Source: Pseudomonadota bacterium (GTDB lineage Bacteria > Pseudomonadota > Alphaproteobacteria > Sphingomonadales > Sphingomonadaceae). From it: a DNA stretch of 64,000 nt. The notes beneath the pieces are model-generated. The model was not told where the DNA came from, made no database searches, and worked only from the letters and a program-made list of their open reading frames with translations. The stretch covers positions 186,001 to 250,000 of the forward strand of contig JAEZZI010000026.1 of assembly GCA_023418595.1 (NCBI GenBank). The letters run 5' to 3'. The position numbers and the translations under genes are program-made. Of the stretch, positions 51,562 through 60,271 are shown one piece after another; position 1 is the first letter of the stretch, and each line of letters opens with the position of its first letter.

Positions 51562-52365
51562 ATGGTTCGGGATCTGGACGGGCTGGTGGCGCGGCTGCAC
51601 ACGCTGCCGGTCCCACGCATCTACGGCACGATCGAGCTGGGCGCGATGGCGCTGGCGGCGACGTCGGGTGCTTATCTGATCTGGGCGATCCTGACCCCGG
51701 TGGGGGCGTATGGCGACTGGAAGGTCGCGGGCGCGCGGGGCTTCGATCCTGCTGCCGACATGGCGGTGCTGGCGCGGTTCGATCCATTCAATCGCGGAAC
51801 CGCGGCGGGGGCGACCAATGTCGTGACCGCTTTGCCGCTGAAGCTGTTCGGCATCAGCCTGAATACCGCGTCGGGGCGTGGCTCCGCGATCATCGAGGTC
51901 GAAAGCGTCCAGTCGAGCTTTGCCGTCGGCGACGAGGTGATGGCGGGCGTGACGCTGAGGGCGGTGGCGTTCGACCATGTCGTGCTGACCCGCGGCGGAG
52001 TCGAGGAACTGCTCTATGTCGACCAGTCCACCCCGGCAGAAACCGCCGCGCCCGAAGACGCGCCCTCCACACCCGCTGCAACCGGCGGCATGACGCTTGA
52101 TGCGCTCGCCGCCTCAATCCGCGCGACGCCGCGCGTGCAGGACGGCCAGACCACCGGGCTGGTGCTGTCCGCCGCCGACCCCGCCCAATTGACCGCCGCA
52201 GGCTTCCAGCCCGGTGACATCGTGACCCGCGTGAATGGAGAGGCCGTGACATCGATCGAGGAACTGCTGGAACGCGCCGCGACCCCGCGGGCCGACGGGG
52301 CCGCCATCTTCACCGTCGAACGCGCAGGCCAGGTCCAGACCGTGCGGATGCAGGTCGCCCGATGA
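51562..52365 (+). CDS. gspC: T2SS inner-membrane protein GspC with PDZ domain
   Basis: 267 residues. One membrane helix (IELGAMALAATSGAYLIWAIL) near 24-45 is followed by the periplasmic HR domain (LKLFGISLNTASGRGSAIIEV, VQSSFAVGDEVMAGVTLRAVAFDHVVLTRGGVEELLYVD) and a C-terminal PDZ domain (GLVLSAADPAQLTAAGFQPGDIVTRVNGEAVTSIEELLE). The HR part binds the secretin N0 domain; PDZ takes part in substrate passage. First gene of the operon, ATG 51562 after GGCGGGG. The stop overlaps gspD. Confidence 0.88.
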   Translation: MVRDLDGLVARLHTLPVPRIYGTIELGAMALAATSGAYLIWAILTPVGAYGDWKVAGARGFDPAADMAVLARFDPFNRGTAAGATNVVTALPLKLFGISLNTASGRGSAIIEVESVQSSFAVGDEVMAGVTLRAVAFDHVVLTRGGVEELLYVDQSTPAETAAPEDAPSTPAATGGMTLDALAASIRATPRVQDGQTTGLVLSAADPAQLTAAGFQPGDIVTRVNGEAVTSIEELLERAATPRADGAAIFTVERAGQVQTVRMQVAR

Positions 52366-54476
52366 AGCGCGCCGGATTGCTCCTTGCTGCCGCCGCGCTC
52401 GCCTTTGCGACGCCAGCGGCAGCGCAGCTGACGATGAACGTCCGCGATGCCGATATCCGCGCCTTCATCCAGGACGCGGCGCGGCAGACCGGCCGCACCT
52501 TCGTCATCGATCAGCGGGTGCAGGGCAAGGTGTCGGTGGTGACCGACCGGCCCTTGTCACGCTCGGAATATTTCGAGGTGTTTCTGTCGACGCTGCGTGC
52601 CAACGGGCTGGTCGCGGTGCCGACCACTGGCGGCGCATACCGCATCCAGCCTGCCGATGGGGCCGCGACCCAGCCGAGCCGTGTCGGCAGCCGGGGGGCA
52701 GCGCAAAACCAGTTCGTGACCGAGGTGTTCCGCCTGCGATCGATCGACTCCGCTTCGGCGCTGGAAACGCTGCGGCCTTTGGTGTCGCGCGAAGGGTCGA
52801 TTACCGCCAATCGCGGGGCCAATTCGATCGTCGTCGCCGATTTCGTCGACAATATCCGACGCATCCGTGCGCTTTTGGGCCAGATCGACACCGACAGTTC
52901 GTCGACCGTGCTGATTCCGTTGCAGAATGCAGGCGCGCGCGAGATTGCGACGTCGCTGACGGCGCTGGTCGGATCAGGCGAAGGCGGGCGCGGCACTGCG
53001 TCGATCGTTCCCATCGACAGCAGCAATTCGATCGCGCTGCGCGGCGACAAGGCGCTGGTATCTCGGCTGGCGGAGATGGCCCGCGACCTCGATCGCCGGG
53101 CCGAAAGCGGTGCGGAAGTGCGCGTCGTCTTCCTCGAACATGCCGATGCCGGGCAGTTGCTGCCGGTGCTGCAAACGCTGGTCGGCCAGCCGGCTGCAGC
53201 GGCCGTCGATACGCTCGCCGCCAACCGGCCAGCGGGCGACAATGGCGCGAGCGGTGCTGCCGCTTCGGCCCCTGCACCGAGCGCGCCCAGCGGCCAGGGT
53301 AACGCCGCGATGCAATCGGCGATCGGGCGCGGCCCGGTGGTCGTCACCCGGTTCGAGGGCGCGAACGCGATCATCATCGCCGGATCGGCGCAGGCGCAAA
53401 AGATACTGGGCGAAGTCGTCCGCCAGCTTGACGTGCGCCGCGAACAGGTGCTGGTCGAGGCGATCATCGTCGAAATCTCCGACCTGGCCGCCAAGAATCT
53501 GGGCGTCCAGTTCCTGCTCGCCGGGCGTCCGGGCAGCGGTATTCCGTTCGGCATCACCAATTATTCGAACAGCGGTCCCAACCTGACCGCGATCGCAGGC
53601 GCGGTCGCCGCGCGCGAAATCGACCAGACGACGACGATCATCAACGGCGAGACGGTGACGACCTCGACGGGGTCCGAACTGTCGAACACATTGCAACAGG
53701 CGGCCGCCGCGTCGCTGCTCGCGACTACCGGCGGGCTGGGCGGGATCGCCACCAATCTGGGGCGCGACGGCATCCTCGGCGCGATCGTCAACGCGGTGCA
53801 GTCGGACAGCAAATCGAACATTTTGTCGACGCCGTGGCTCTACACGCTCGACAATCAGGAAGCGAAAATCCTGGTCGGGCAGGAAATCCCGATTTCGACC
53901 GGCGAGGCGCTATCCGACAATTTCGACAACGCGTTCCGCACCATCCAGCGCCAGAATGTCGGCATCCAGCTGGAAGTCACGCCCCAGATCAATTCGGGCG
54001 GCGCGATCAAATTGTTCCTGCGCCAGGAAGTCAGCTCGATCGCGGGGCCCGTGTCGAACAATTCCGCCGACCTGATCCTGAACAAGCGCGAGATCCAGAC
54101 GACGATCACTGTGGATGATGGCGAAATCGTCGCGCTGGGCGGCCTGCTCGACGACAACGAGCGCCGGACGATCGAGAAGATTCCGCTGCTGGGCGATATT
54201 CCGGTGATCGGTGAGTTGTTCAAATCGCGTTCGCGCAGCCGCAACAAGACGAACCTGATGGTGTTCATCCGCCCGACCATCGTGCGGTCGGCGGCGGAAG
54301 CGCGGGCGATTGCGGAGCAGCGTTACGGCTATGCCCGGCGCGAGCAGCTGATCGACCGGCCCGACCGCGAACCGACACTGGACGAACTGGTGCGCGATTA
54401 TCTGGGGACGGTGCCGCCTGCGGTCGCGCCGCTACCGGGGGATCAGGTGGTCCAGCCCGCGCCGGTTCAGCCATGA
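52362..54476 (+). CDS. gspD: T2SS outer-membrane secretin GspD
   Basis: 704 residues. A signal peptide (to AAAQ near 22) leads into the N0 domain (LTMNVRDADIRAFIQDAARQTGRTFVIDQRVQGKVSV) and N1-N3 repeats (VFRLRSIDSASALETLRPLVS, VLIPLQNAGAREIATSLTALV, VRVVFLEHADAGQLLPVLQTLV). A Ser/Ala-rich insert lies near 290. The secretin barrel has VLVEAIIVEIS, SNILSTPWLYTLDNQEAKILVGQEIP, GIQLEVTPQI and LMVFIRPTIV. It forms the 12- to 15-fold gated channel. ATG 52362 overlaps gspC (ATGA). Confidence 0.93.
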   Translation: MKRAGLLLAAAALAFATPAAAQLTMNVRDADIRAFIQDAARQTGRTFVIDQRVQGKVSVVTDRPLSRSEYFEVFLSTLRANGLVAVPTTGGAYRIQPADGAATQPSRVGSRGAAQNQFVTEVFRLRSIDSASALETLRPLVSREGSITANRGANSIVVADFVDNIRRIRALLGQIDTDSSSTVLIPLQNAGAREIATSLTALVGSGEGGRGTASIVPIDSSNSIALRGDKALVSRLAEMARDLDRRAESGAEVRVVFLEHADAGQLLPVLQTLVGQPAAAAVDTLAANRPAGDNGASGAAASAPAPSAPSGQGNAAMQSAIGRGPVVVTRFEGANAIIIAGSAQAQKILGEVVRQLDVRREQVLVEAIIVEISDLAAKNLGVQFLLAGRPGSGIPFGITNYSNSGPNLTAIAGAVAAREIDQTTTIINGETVTTSTGSELSNTLQQAAAASLLATTGGLGGIATNLGRDGILGAIVNAVQSDSKSNILSTPWLYTLDNQEAKILVGQEIPISTGEALSDNFDNAFRTIQRQNVGIQLEVTPQINSGGAIKLFLRQEVSSIAGPVSNNSADLILNKREIQTTITVDDGEIVALGGLLDDNERRTIEKIPLLGDIPVIGELFKSRSRSRNKTNLMVFIRPTIVRSAAEARAIAEQRYGYARREQLIDRPDREPTLDELVRDYLGTVPPAVAPLPGDQVVQPAPVQP

Positions 54477-56047
54477 GCGGCGAAGCGATCGAGCCGTTGC
54501 CGCTGCCCGCTGCGGCGGACGCGGTCATGGCGGCGGCGCTTCCCGCGGACGAACCCGCTAACGAGCCGCTGCTGCTGGTCGCGATCCCCTATAATTTCGC
54601 GCGCACGTTCGGCACGGTGCTGGTCGATGCCGCCGATGGCCGGGTGTCGGTGGCGTTGCGCGAGGGCGCCGATCCGCGCGCGCTGCTCGAAGTCCGCCGG
54701 GTGCTGGGGCGCCCGTTCGACGTTGCGATCGTCGAGGCACCCGCTTTCGATCAGTTGCTGTCGGACCGTTATGCGCATGACGGCGGCGCCGCGGCGGAAG
54801 TCGCGGGGGCGCTTGCCATCGACAGCGAACTCGATCTGCTCGCGAGCGACCTGCCCACCGCCGACGACCTGCTCGCGTCCGCCGACGATGCGCCCGCGAT
54901 CCGGCTGGTCAACGGCATCATCGCCGACGCCGCGCGCCAGCAGGTGTCGGACATTCATATCGAACCCTATGAAACCGGCCTGATCGTGCGCTTCCGCCTT
55001 GACGGCGTGCTGCGCGAAACGCTGCGGATGCCCGCGCATGTCGCGCCGGTGCTGGTCAACCGGATCAAGGTGATGGCGCGGCTCGACATTGCCGAGCGGC
55101 GCATTCCGCAGGACGGGCGGATCAGCCTGTCGCTGGGCGGAAAGCTGTTCGACGTGCGCGTGTCCACGCTCCCCGCACGCGCGGGCGAGCGGGTTGTGCT
55201 GCGGATTCTCGACCGCGAGAATGCCGGAATCGACCTCGACGTGCTGGGCATGGACGACGGCACGATGGCGGTGTTCCGCGAGGCACTGGCCGAACCCAAT
55301 GGCGTGGTGCTGGTCACTGGGCCGACGGGATCGGGCAAGACGACGACGCTCTACGCAGCACTCAGGCAATTGAACGACGGCAAGCGCAACATCCTGACGG
55401 TCGAGGACCCGGTCGAATATGCCATCGACGGGGTGGGCCAGACCCAGGTCAATGCCAAGGTGGGCCTGAGTTTCGCGAGTGGGCTGCGCGCGATATTGCG
55501 GCAGGATCCCGACGTCGTGCTGGTCGGCGAGGTTCGTGACCGCGAAACCGCCGAAATCGCGGTGCAGGCGTCGCTGACCGGGCATCTGGTCCTCACTACC
55601 GTGCACACCAACGACGCGGTCGGTGCGATCACCCGGCTGCGCGACATGAAGGTCGAACCGTTCCTGCTCGCCTCCACGCTGCGCGCGGTGATCGCGCAGC
55701 GACTGGTGCGCAAATTGTGCCAGTCGTGCAGGCGTCCGGTCCAGGCATCGGCGCTGGTCGCGTCACTGATGGGGTTCGAGCCCGGCACCGTGGTTTACGA
55801 GCCCGATGGCTGCCCGGCATGCAACGGCACCGGCTATCAGGGGCGGATCGGCGTGTTCGAAGCGGTCAAGGTGGATGACACGATCCGCCGCCTGATCAAC
55901 GATGGTGGCGACGAGGCGATCATCGCGCGCCATGCCTTTGTCGGCGCGCCCAATCTGGGCGGCGCGGCACGGCGGATGGCCCGCGCGGGGCTGACCACGG
56001 CAGAAGAAGCGATCCGCATCACGCGGCGGAGCGGCGAGGATGGCTGA
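54473..56047 (+). CDS. gspE: T2SS ATPase GspE
   Basis: 524 residues. Walker A is GPTGSGKTTTLYAAL at 283-297; the Asp box, Walker B (DPDVVLVGEVRDRETAEIAVQASLTGHLVLTTVHTND) and His box follow. The zinc-binding C-domain has CQSCRRPV and CPACNGTGYQGRIGVFE (four Cys), typical of GspE. The N-terminal region docks to GspL. It powers pseudopilus assembly as a cytoplasmic hexamer. ATG 54473 overlaps gspD; the stop region overlaps gspF. Confidence 0.94.
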   Translation: MSGEAIEPLPLPAAADAVMAAALPADEPANEPLLLVAIPYNFARTFGTVLVDAADGRVSVALREGADPRALLEVRRVLGRPFDVAIVEAPAFDQLLSDRYAHDGGAAAEVAGALAIDSELDLLASDLPTADDLLASADDAPAIRLVNGIIADAARQQVSDIHIEPYETGLIVRFRLDGVLRETLRMPAHVAPVLVNRIKVMARLDIAERRIPQDGRISLSLGGKLFDVRVSTLPARAGERVVLRILDRENAGIDLDVLGMDDGTMAVFREALAEPNGVVLVTGPTGSGKTTTLYAALRQLNDGKRNILTVEDPVEYAIDGVGQTQVNAKVGLSFASGLRAILRQDPDVVLVGEVRDRETAEIAVQASLTGHLVLTTVHTNDAVGAITRLRDMKVEPFLLASTLRAVIAQRLVRKLCQSCRRPVQASALVASLMGFEPGTVVYEPDGCPACNGTGYQGRIGVFEAVKVDDTIRRLINDGGDEAIIARHAFVGAPNLGGAARRMARAGLTTAEEAIRITRRSGEDG

Positions 56048-57278
56048 ATATCGCTATCTCGCGCTCGACGCCGCGGGCCGCGAGAAGCGCGGATCGGTAT
56101 CGGCGGCGGACGATGCGGCGGCGCGCGCGGCATTGATGCGCAAGCGGCTCTATGTCGTGTCGGTCGCGCAAGGGGCGGGCGTGGCGGAGGCGCCGCGCGA
56201 GGCGGGCGCATCGCTGATGTCGCAGCTTCGCCTGCGCCGCGAAAAGCTGTCGCAGCGCGAACGCACGGTGTTTACCCGCCAGCTTGCGACATTGGTGTCG
56301 GTCAGCCCGCTTGAGGAAGCGCTGCGCACCATCGCCCGCCAGACCGAAAGCGCGCGCGCCGCCGCGGTGGTCACCCGCGTCCATGCGGGCGTGGTCGAAG
56401 GCGCGCGGCTGGCAAGCGCCCTGTCGCGCGAGGGCAAGAGCTTCTCGCCGCTCTACCGAGCGATGGTCGCGGGCGGCGAGGCCAGCGGCGCGCTGCCCGA
56501 AATCCTTGAACGCATGGCGGCGCTGGAGGAGCGCCAGGCCGAATTGCGCGGCAAGCTGACCGGCACGCTCGCCTATCCGGTAATCCTGGCAATCGTCGCG
56601 CTGGGGGTGGTCGCCGCGCTGATGATCCTGGTGGTGCCAAAGGTCGTGTCGCAATTCGACAATGTGGGCCAGCAATTGCCGCTGATCACCCGCATGGTCA
56701 TCGGCGTGTCGGATGGTCTGGCGAGTTGGTGGTGGGCGATCGGCATCGCGCTGGCGATCGGCCTGTTCGGTTTTGCGCGTGCGCTTCGCCAGCCTGCGTT
56801 TCGGTTGCGGTTCGATGCGTGGTTGCTGCGGCTGCCGTTTCTGGGTCGGTTGATTCGCGATCTGCATGCCGCGCGGATGGCGCGGACGCTGGCGACGATG
56901 GTCGCCAGCCGCCTGCCGATCCTCGAAGGACTGGCGCTGACCGTCCCCACCATCCGCAACCATGCGCTGCGCGCCGCGACCGAGGGGATCGTTGCCGAAG
57001 TGCGCGGCGGCGGCAGCCTGTCGGCGGCGATGCGCCGGGCGGCGATCTTTCCGCCGTTGCTCGTCTATCTCGTCGCCAGCGGCGAAAGCGCGGGGCGGCT
57101 CGACCAGATGCTGGAGCGCGCCGCCGCGACGCTGGAGCGCGAATTCGACGCGGTCACCTCTGCGCTGATGTCGCTGGTCGAACCCGGCATCATCGTCCTG
57201 ATGGGCGGCGTGGTCGCGGTCATCGTGCTCGCGATTCTGCTGCCCATCCTCGAACTCCAGAATCTTGCAAGCGTATGA
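56040..57278 (+). CDS. gspF: T2SS inner-membrane platform protein GspF
   Basis: 412 residues with the two duplicated GspF domains: FTRQLATLVSVSPLEEALRTIARQTE, VHAGVVEGARLASAL and YRAMVAGGEASGALPEILERMA in the first, and ARTLATMVASRLPILEGLALTV, YLVASGESAGRLDQMLERAAATLERE in the second. Three membrane helices (LAYPVILAIVALGVVAALMILVV, SWWWAIGIALAIGLFGFA, PGIIVLMGGVVAVIVLAILLPIL) are in the usual places. It links the ATPase with the pseudopilins. The start overlaps gspE by 8 bases, and the stop overlaps gspG. Confidence 0.93.
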   Translation: MAEYRYLALDAAGREKRGSVSAADDAAARAALMRKRLYVVSVAQGAGVAEAPREAGASLMSQLRLRREKLSQRERTVFTRQLATLVSVSPLEEALRTIARQTESARAAAVVTRVHAGVVEGARLASALSREGKSFSPLYRAMVAGGEASGALPEILERMAALEERQAELRGKLTGTLAYPVILAIVALGVVAALMILVVPKVVSQFDNVGQQLPLITRMVIGVSDGLASWWWAIGIALAIGLFGFARALRQPAFRLRFDAWLLRLPFLGRLIRDLHAARMARTLATMVASRLPILEGLALTVPTIRNHALRAATEGIVAEVRGGGSLSAAMRRAAIFPPLLVYLVASGESAGRLDQMLERAAATLEREFDAVTSALMSLVEPGIIVLMGGVVAVIVLAILLPILELQNLASV

Positions 57279-57742
57279 GGATTGCGATGCTCAAATTCAT
57301 TAGCTCGTCATTCCAGCGGAAGCTGGAATATCAAGCCGATACTCCCGCCGATGACGACAAGAAGGGTGAGGAAGGCTTCACCCTCGTCGAGCTCATGGTC
57401 GTCATCGTCATCCTCGGCCTGCTGACCACGCTTGTCGTCATCAACGTGATGCCCAGCCAGGATCTGGCGATGCGCAAGAAGGCGGAGGCCGACATCGCGA
57501 CGATCGGCCAGGCGCTGGAGATGTACCGGGTGTCGAACATGACCTATCCGACCAGCGCGCAGGGGCTGGCGGTATTGGCGGGGCAAAGCGGCACGATCCG
57601 GCGCCTGCCCGACGATCCCTGGGGGCGCCCCTATCAATACGCCAATCCCGGCCCGAATGGCGGGGTGGACGTGTATTCGCTGGGGGCCGACGGCCAGCCC
57701 GGCGGCGAAGGCGAGAATGCCGATATCCGTCTCGCCAACTGA
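57275..57742 (+). CDS. gspG: T2SS major pseudopilin GspG with expanded leader
   Basis: 155 residues from ATG 57275 (ATGA with gspF); an ATG at 57287 is also possible. The prepilin site GEEGFTLVELMVVIVILGLL has Gly-Phe cleavage and Glu5; the pilin core includes AEADIATIGQALEMYRVSNMTYPTSAQGLAVL and a C-terminal calcium-loop (DPWGRPYQYANPG...VDVYSLGADGQPGGEGENADI). The cytoplasmic leader is about 32-36 residues instead of 6-12. It includes SFQRKLEYQ, encoded by a palindromic repeat. It may still be processed; leader length is flexible in the family, but this is long. Confidence 0.92.
   Translation: MRIAMLKFISSSFQRKLEYQADTPADDDKKGEEGFTLVELMVVIVILGLLTTLVVINVMPSQDLAMRKKAEADIATIGQALEMYRVSNMTYPTSAQGLAVLAGQSGTIRRLPDDPWGRPYQYANPGPNGGVDVYSLGADGQPGGEGENADIRLAN
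57310..57329. repeat. REP-like palindrome inside gspG
   Basis: ATTCCAGC-GGAA-GCTGGAAT is a 20-base palindrome of the kind dispersed in many alphaproteobacterial genomes. It lies within the leader of GspG and keeps the reading frame. Confidence 0.7.
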
Positions 57743-58172
57743 CCGCGAACGGGGCTTTACGCTGGTCGAGCTGATGGTCGTGCTGGTGCTGATCGGGCTG
57801 GCGGCAAGCGTCGTCATGCTCGCGGCACGCGGACCCGACGGGGCGGCGGGGGACGAAGCCGCGCGGCTGGCGCTCAGGATCGCGGGCGCGCGCGACCGCG
57901 CGATCGTCGACGGGCGGTCGACGCGGGTCGAGTTCGTCGCCGACGGCTATCGTTTTGCGCAGCGTGGCGGCGGCGAATGGATGCCGGTGACCGATCGGGG
58001 GCTGCGCGCGACGACCCTGCCGAGTGGTGTTGCCCTGGGTGCGAGCCGGGCGATGCTGGGGTTCGACAGCGGCGGGCTTCCCGATGCGCCGGTCGATGTG
58101 GTGCTGCGCGCGGATGAGGCGCGGGTGACGGTGCGTGTGGATGCAGCGGGGGGTGTCGATGTCGTCCGGTGA
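57717..58172 (+). CDS. gspH: T2SS minor pseudopilin GspH
   Basis: 151 residues from ATG 57717 (overlaps gspG by 26 bases). The prepilin motif RERGFTLVELMVVLVLIGLAASVVMLAARG is clear. The soluble part (LALRIAGARDRAIVDGRSTRVEFVADGYRFAQRGGGEW) has GspH-type strands. Minor pseudopilins GspH-I-J-K cap the pseudopilus. Its stop region overlaps gspI by 14 bases. Confidence 0.88.
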   Translation: MPISVSPTDRERGFTLVELMVVLVLIGLAASVVMLAARGPDGAAGDEAARLALRIAGARDRAIVDGRSTRVEFVADGYRFAQRGGGEWMPVTDRGLRATTLPSGVALGASRAMLGFDSGGLPDAPVDVVLRADEARVTVRVDAAGGVDVVR

Positions 58173-58545
58173 GCGCGGCGTAGGGGGTGGCGAAGCGGGG
58201 TTCACCCTGGTTGAACTGCTGGTCGCCCTCGCGCTGTTCTCGATCGCAGGTCTCGCCCTGCTCAAGCTGCAAGGCGTCACGCTCGCCAGCACCGGCGCGA
58301 TCGACCGGCAACTGGTCGCGGGCATCGTCGCACAGAATATCGCGACCGACGCGCTGACCGACGCCGCCCCGCCCGCGATCGGCGCGGCTTCGGGGGTCGA
58401 GCGCAGCATGGGCATCGACTGGGCGTGGCGCCGGGTGGTGACGCGCACCGCCGATCCCCGGATGCTGCGGGTGGACGTCGCGGTGGTGCAGGACGGGCGG
58501 ACGCTTGCCGGGACGACCGTGGTGCGGCTGGGGGTAGTGCGGTGA
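58159..58545 (+). CDS. gspI: T2SS minor pseudopilin GspI
   Basis: 128 residues, ATG 58159. The leader GGEAGFTLVELLVALALFSIAGLALLKLQG has the pseudopilin cleavage site; ALTDAAPPAIGAASGVERSMGIDWAWRRVVTRTADPRMLRVDVAV has the W-x-W strand of GspI. It forms the tip complex with GspJ and GspK. The stop overlaps the GTG start of gspJ. Confidence 0.88.
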   Translation: MSSGERGVGGGEAGFTLVELLVALALFSIAGLALLKLQGVTLASTGAIDRQLVAGIVAQNIATDALTDAAPPAIGAASGVERSMGIDWAWRRVVTRTADPRMLRVDVAVVQDGRTLAGTTVVRLGVVR

Positions 58546-59318
58546 GTCAGCATCGGCCTGAATCCTATTCCCGTTCGTTTCGAGCGAAGTCGAGAAACGC
58601 GGCCTTGGCGTGTGACAGCGTTTCTCGACTTCGCTCGAAACGAACGGGTGGGAATGATCGAGGGCCGACACGTCCCATCGCACGCGGCTTCGGGTCTTGC
58701 GGTCGTTCCACAGAACACGGCTTCACGACGCCTGGCCTTCCCGCCGAACATGGCTTCACGCTGGTCGAAATGCTGGTGGCGCTGGTCATTTTCGGACTGC
58801 TCGCATCGGCAGGGACGGCGTTGCTCGTCTCCAGCGTCGATGCGCAAGGGGTGGTTGCCGAGCGGCTCGATCAGTCGGCGGGGTTGCGGCGCGTACACGC
58901 GCTGGCCGCGCAGGACATGGGCGCAGCGCTGATGCGTCCGGTGCGCGCCAGCGGTGGCGACATTCCGGCCTTCGAACCCCATGCGGGAACGCGGCTGTTC
59001 GCGCTGACACGAGGCGGTGTGGGCGGCGGAGACAGCGCCGATCCGCGTCCGGCCGTGCGACGCGTCACCTGGCGACTCGACCAGGGAAGGCTGACGCGTG
59101 CGGTCGCCGACGGCGCGGACAGCCGATCCGAAGGTGCGCCCGTGACCCTCGCCGACGACGTCGCCGCGGTTGCGCTCCGCTATCGCAGCGACGGCAACTG
59201 GCAGGACGCATGGCGCCCGACCGATCCCCGGCAATTGCCGCAGGCGGTCGAGATCGCGGTGACCTTCGCCAACGGACGGGTCGCGCCGATGCGGCTGCCG
59301 GTGGGGCCGGGCCGATGA
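58542..59318 (+). CDS. gspJ: T2SS minor pseudopilin GspJ with a repeat-derived 70-residue leader
   Basis: 258 residues if started at GTG 58542 (GTGA overlap with gspI). The prepilin site AEHGFTLVEMLVALVIFGLLASAGTALL lies about 70 residues in. The soluble part (LRRVHALAAQDMGAALMRPVRASGG, RRVTWRLDQGRLTRAVAD, SDGNWQDAWRPTDPRQLPQAVEI) is a normal GspJ. The long front (SRSFRAKSRNAALACDSVSRLRSKR) is translated from the 79-base inverted repeat. It keeps the frame. An internal unrecognised start nearer the prepilin site is possible, but no in-frame ATG exists there. The stop overlaps gspK. Confidence 0.85.
   Translation: MSQHRPESYSRSFRAKSRNAALACDSVSRLRSKRTGGNDRGPTRPIARGFGSCGRSTEHGFTTPGLPAEHGFTLVEMLVALVIFGLLASAGTALLVSSVDAQGVVAERLDQSAGLRRVHALAAQDMGAALMRPVRASGGDIPAFEPHAGTRLFALTRGGVGGGDSADPRPAVRRVTWRLDQGRLTRAVADGADSRSEGAPVTLADDVAAVALRYRSDGNWQDAWRPTDPRQLPQAVEIAVTFANGRVAPMRLPVGPGR
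58570..58648. repeat. Perfect 30-bp inverted repeat in the gspJ leader
   Basis: Arms 58570-58599 and 58619-58648 are exact reverse complements, with a 19-base spacer. Core words (TTTCGAGCGAAGTCGAGAAA) are known as dispersed repeats in sphingomonad-like genomes. The mRNA would form a very stable hairpin just after the gspJ start. Confidence 0.85.
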
Positions 59319-60271
59319 CGCCGCGCCCGCAGGAACAGGGCGTCGCGCTGCTCAGCGTGCTGCTCATCATCGGCCTGATGGCGGTGGTGTCGGCGGCGAT
59401 GCTCGACCGGATCGTCGTCGCCTCGCATCTGGCGGCAAATGCGGGCGTGCAGGCGCGCGCGCAGGGCTATGCCCAGGCGGTCGAGACGATCGCGCGGGTG
59501 CGGATCGGCGATGCGATGCAGGCCGGGCAATTGCCGCCCGAATGGCAGACGCGCCCGCTGGGCTTTCGCGTGCCCGAGGGTGTGGCTGTCGCGCGGCTCG
59601 GCGATGGCGGCAATTGCCTGAACGTCAATTCGGTGGTGATCGAGGACCGGGCTACCGGCACGACCACCGTCAATCCGGAAGGGATCGAGCAATTCGCCAA
59701 CCTCGCCGCGCTGCTGGGCGTGCCACGCGCACGCGGCGTGCAGATCGCGACCGCGGTCGCCGACTGGATCGACAGCGACGCGGTGCCGATGGCCGGTGGC
59801 AGCGAGGGCGAAATGAACGGCCTGCTCCCGCCCGATCGCCTGATCGACGACCCCAGCGAGATTGTCGGCGTTCCGGGCATGACCCCCGAAATCGCCGCGC
59901 GGCTGTTGCCATGGATGTGCGCGTTGCCGGTCGGCGGGCTGTCGCCGGTCAACATCGACACGCTGACGCCCGATCGTGCCGAACTGTTTGCGATGCTCGG
60001 GCGGCGCGGCCTGACCGTCGCCACCGCCCGGTCGATCCTGAGTGCGCGGCCTCAACAGGGGTATCAGACGGTTCAGGTCGTCCGCCAGCTTCCGGCGCTC
60101 GCCGGGGTCGAGATGACCGATGGCGCGTGGAGCCAGCTTCAGGTACGCCCGCGCTGGTTCGACCTGCACGTCACCGTCCAACTCGCCGGAGCCGAATTGA
60201 ACCAGTATATTCTGATCGACGGCCAGGATTCGCCCGCACGCGTCGTCCGGCGCAACCGGTTCGAGCCATGA
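59315..60271 (+). CDS. gspK: T2SS minor pseudopilin GspK
   Basis: 318 residues, ATG 59315 (ATGA). The leader QEQGVALLSVLLIIGLMAVVSAAMLDRI lacks Glu5 as is normal for GspK, the tip protein. The large helical insert domain has EQFANLAALLGVPRARGVQIATAVADWIDSD and the later ARSILSARPQQGYQTVQVVRQLP. It ends RRNRFEP. Sits at the tip of the pseudopilus with GspI and GspJ. Confidence 0.9.
   Translation: MTPRPQEQGVALLSVLLIIGLMAVVSAAMLDRIVVASHLAANAGVQARAQGYAQAVETIARVRIGDAMQAGQLPPEWQTRPLGFRVPEGVAVARLGDGGNCLNVNSVVIEDRATGTTTVNPEGIEQFANLAALLGVPRARGVQIATAVADWIDSDAVPMAGGSEGEMNGLLPPDRLIDDPSEIVGVPGMTPEIAARLLPWMCALPVGGLSPVNIDTLTPDRAELFAMLGRRGLTVATARSILSARPQQGYQTVQVVRQLPALAGVEMTDGAWSQLQVRPRWFDLHVTVQLAGAELNQYILIDGQDSPARVVRRNRFEP

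Noticed and set aside
57441..59234. A 597-residue minus-strand frame across gspG-gspJ
   Set aside because: Antisense of four pseudopilin genes with clear prepilin motifs.
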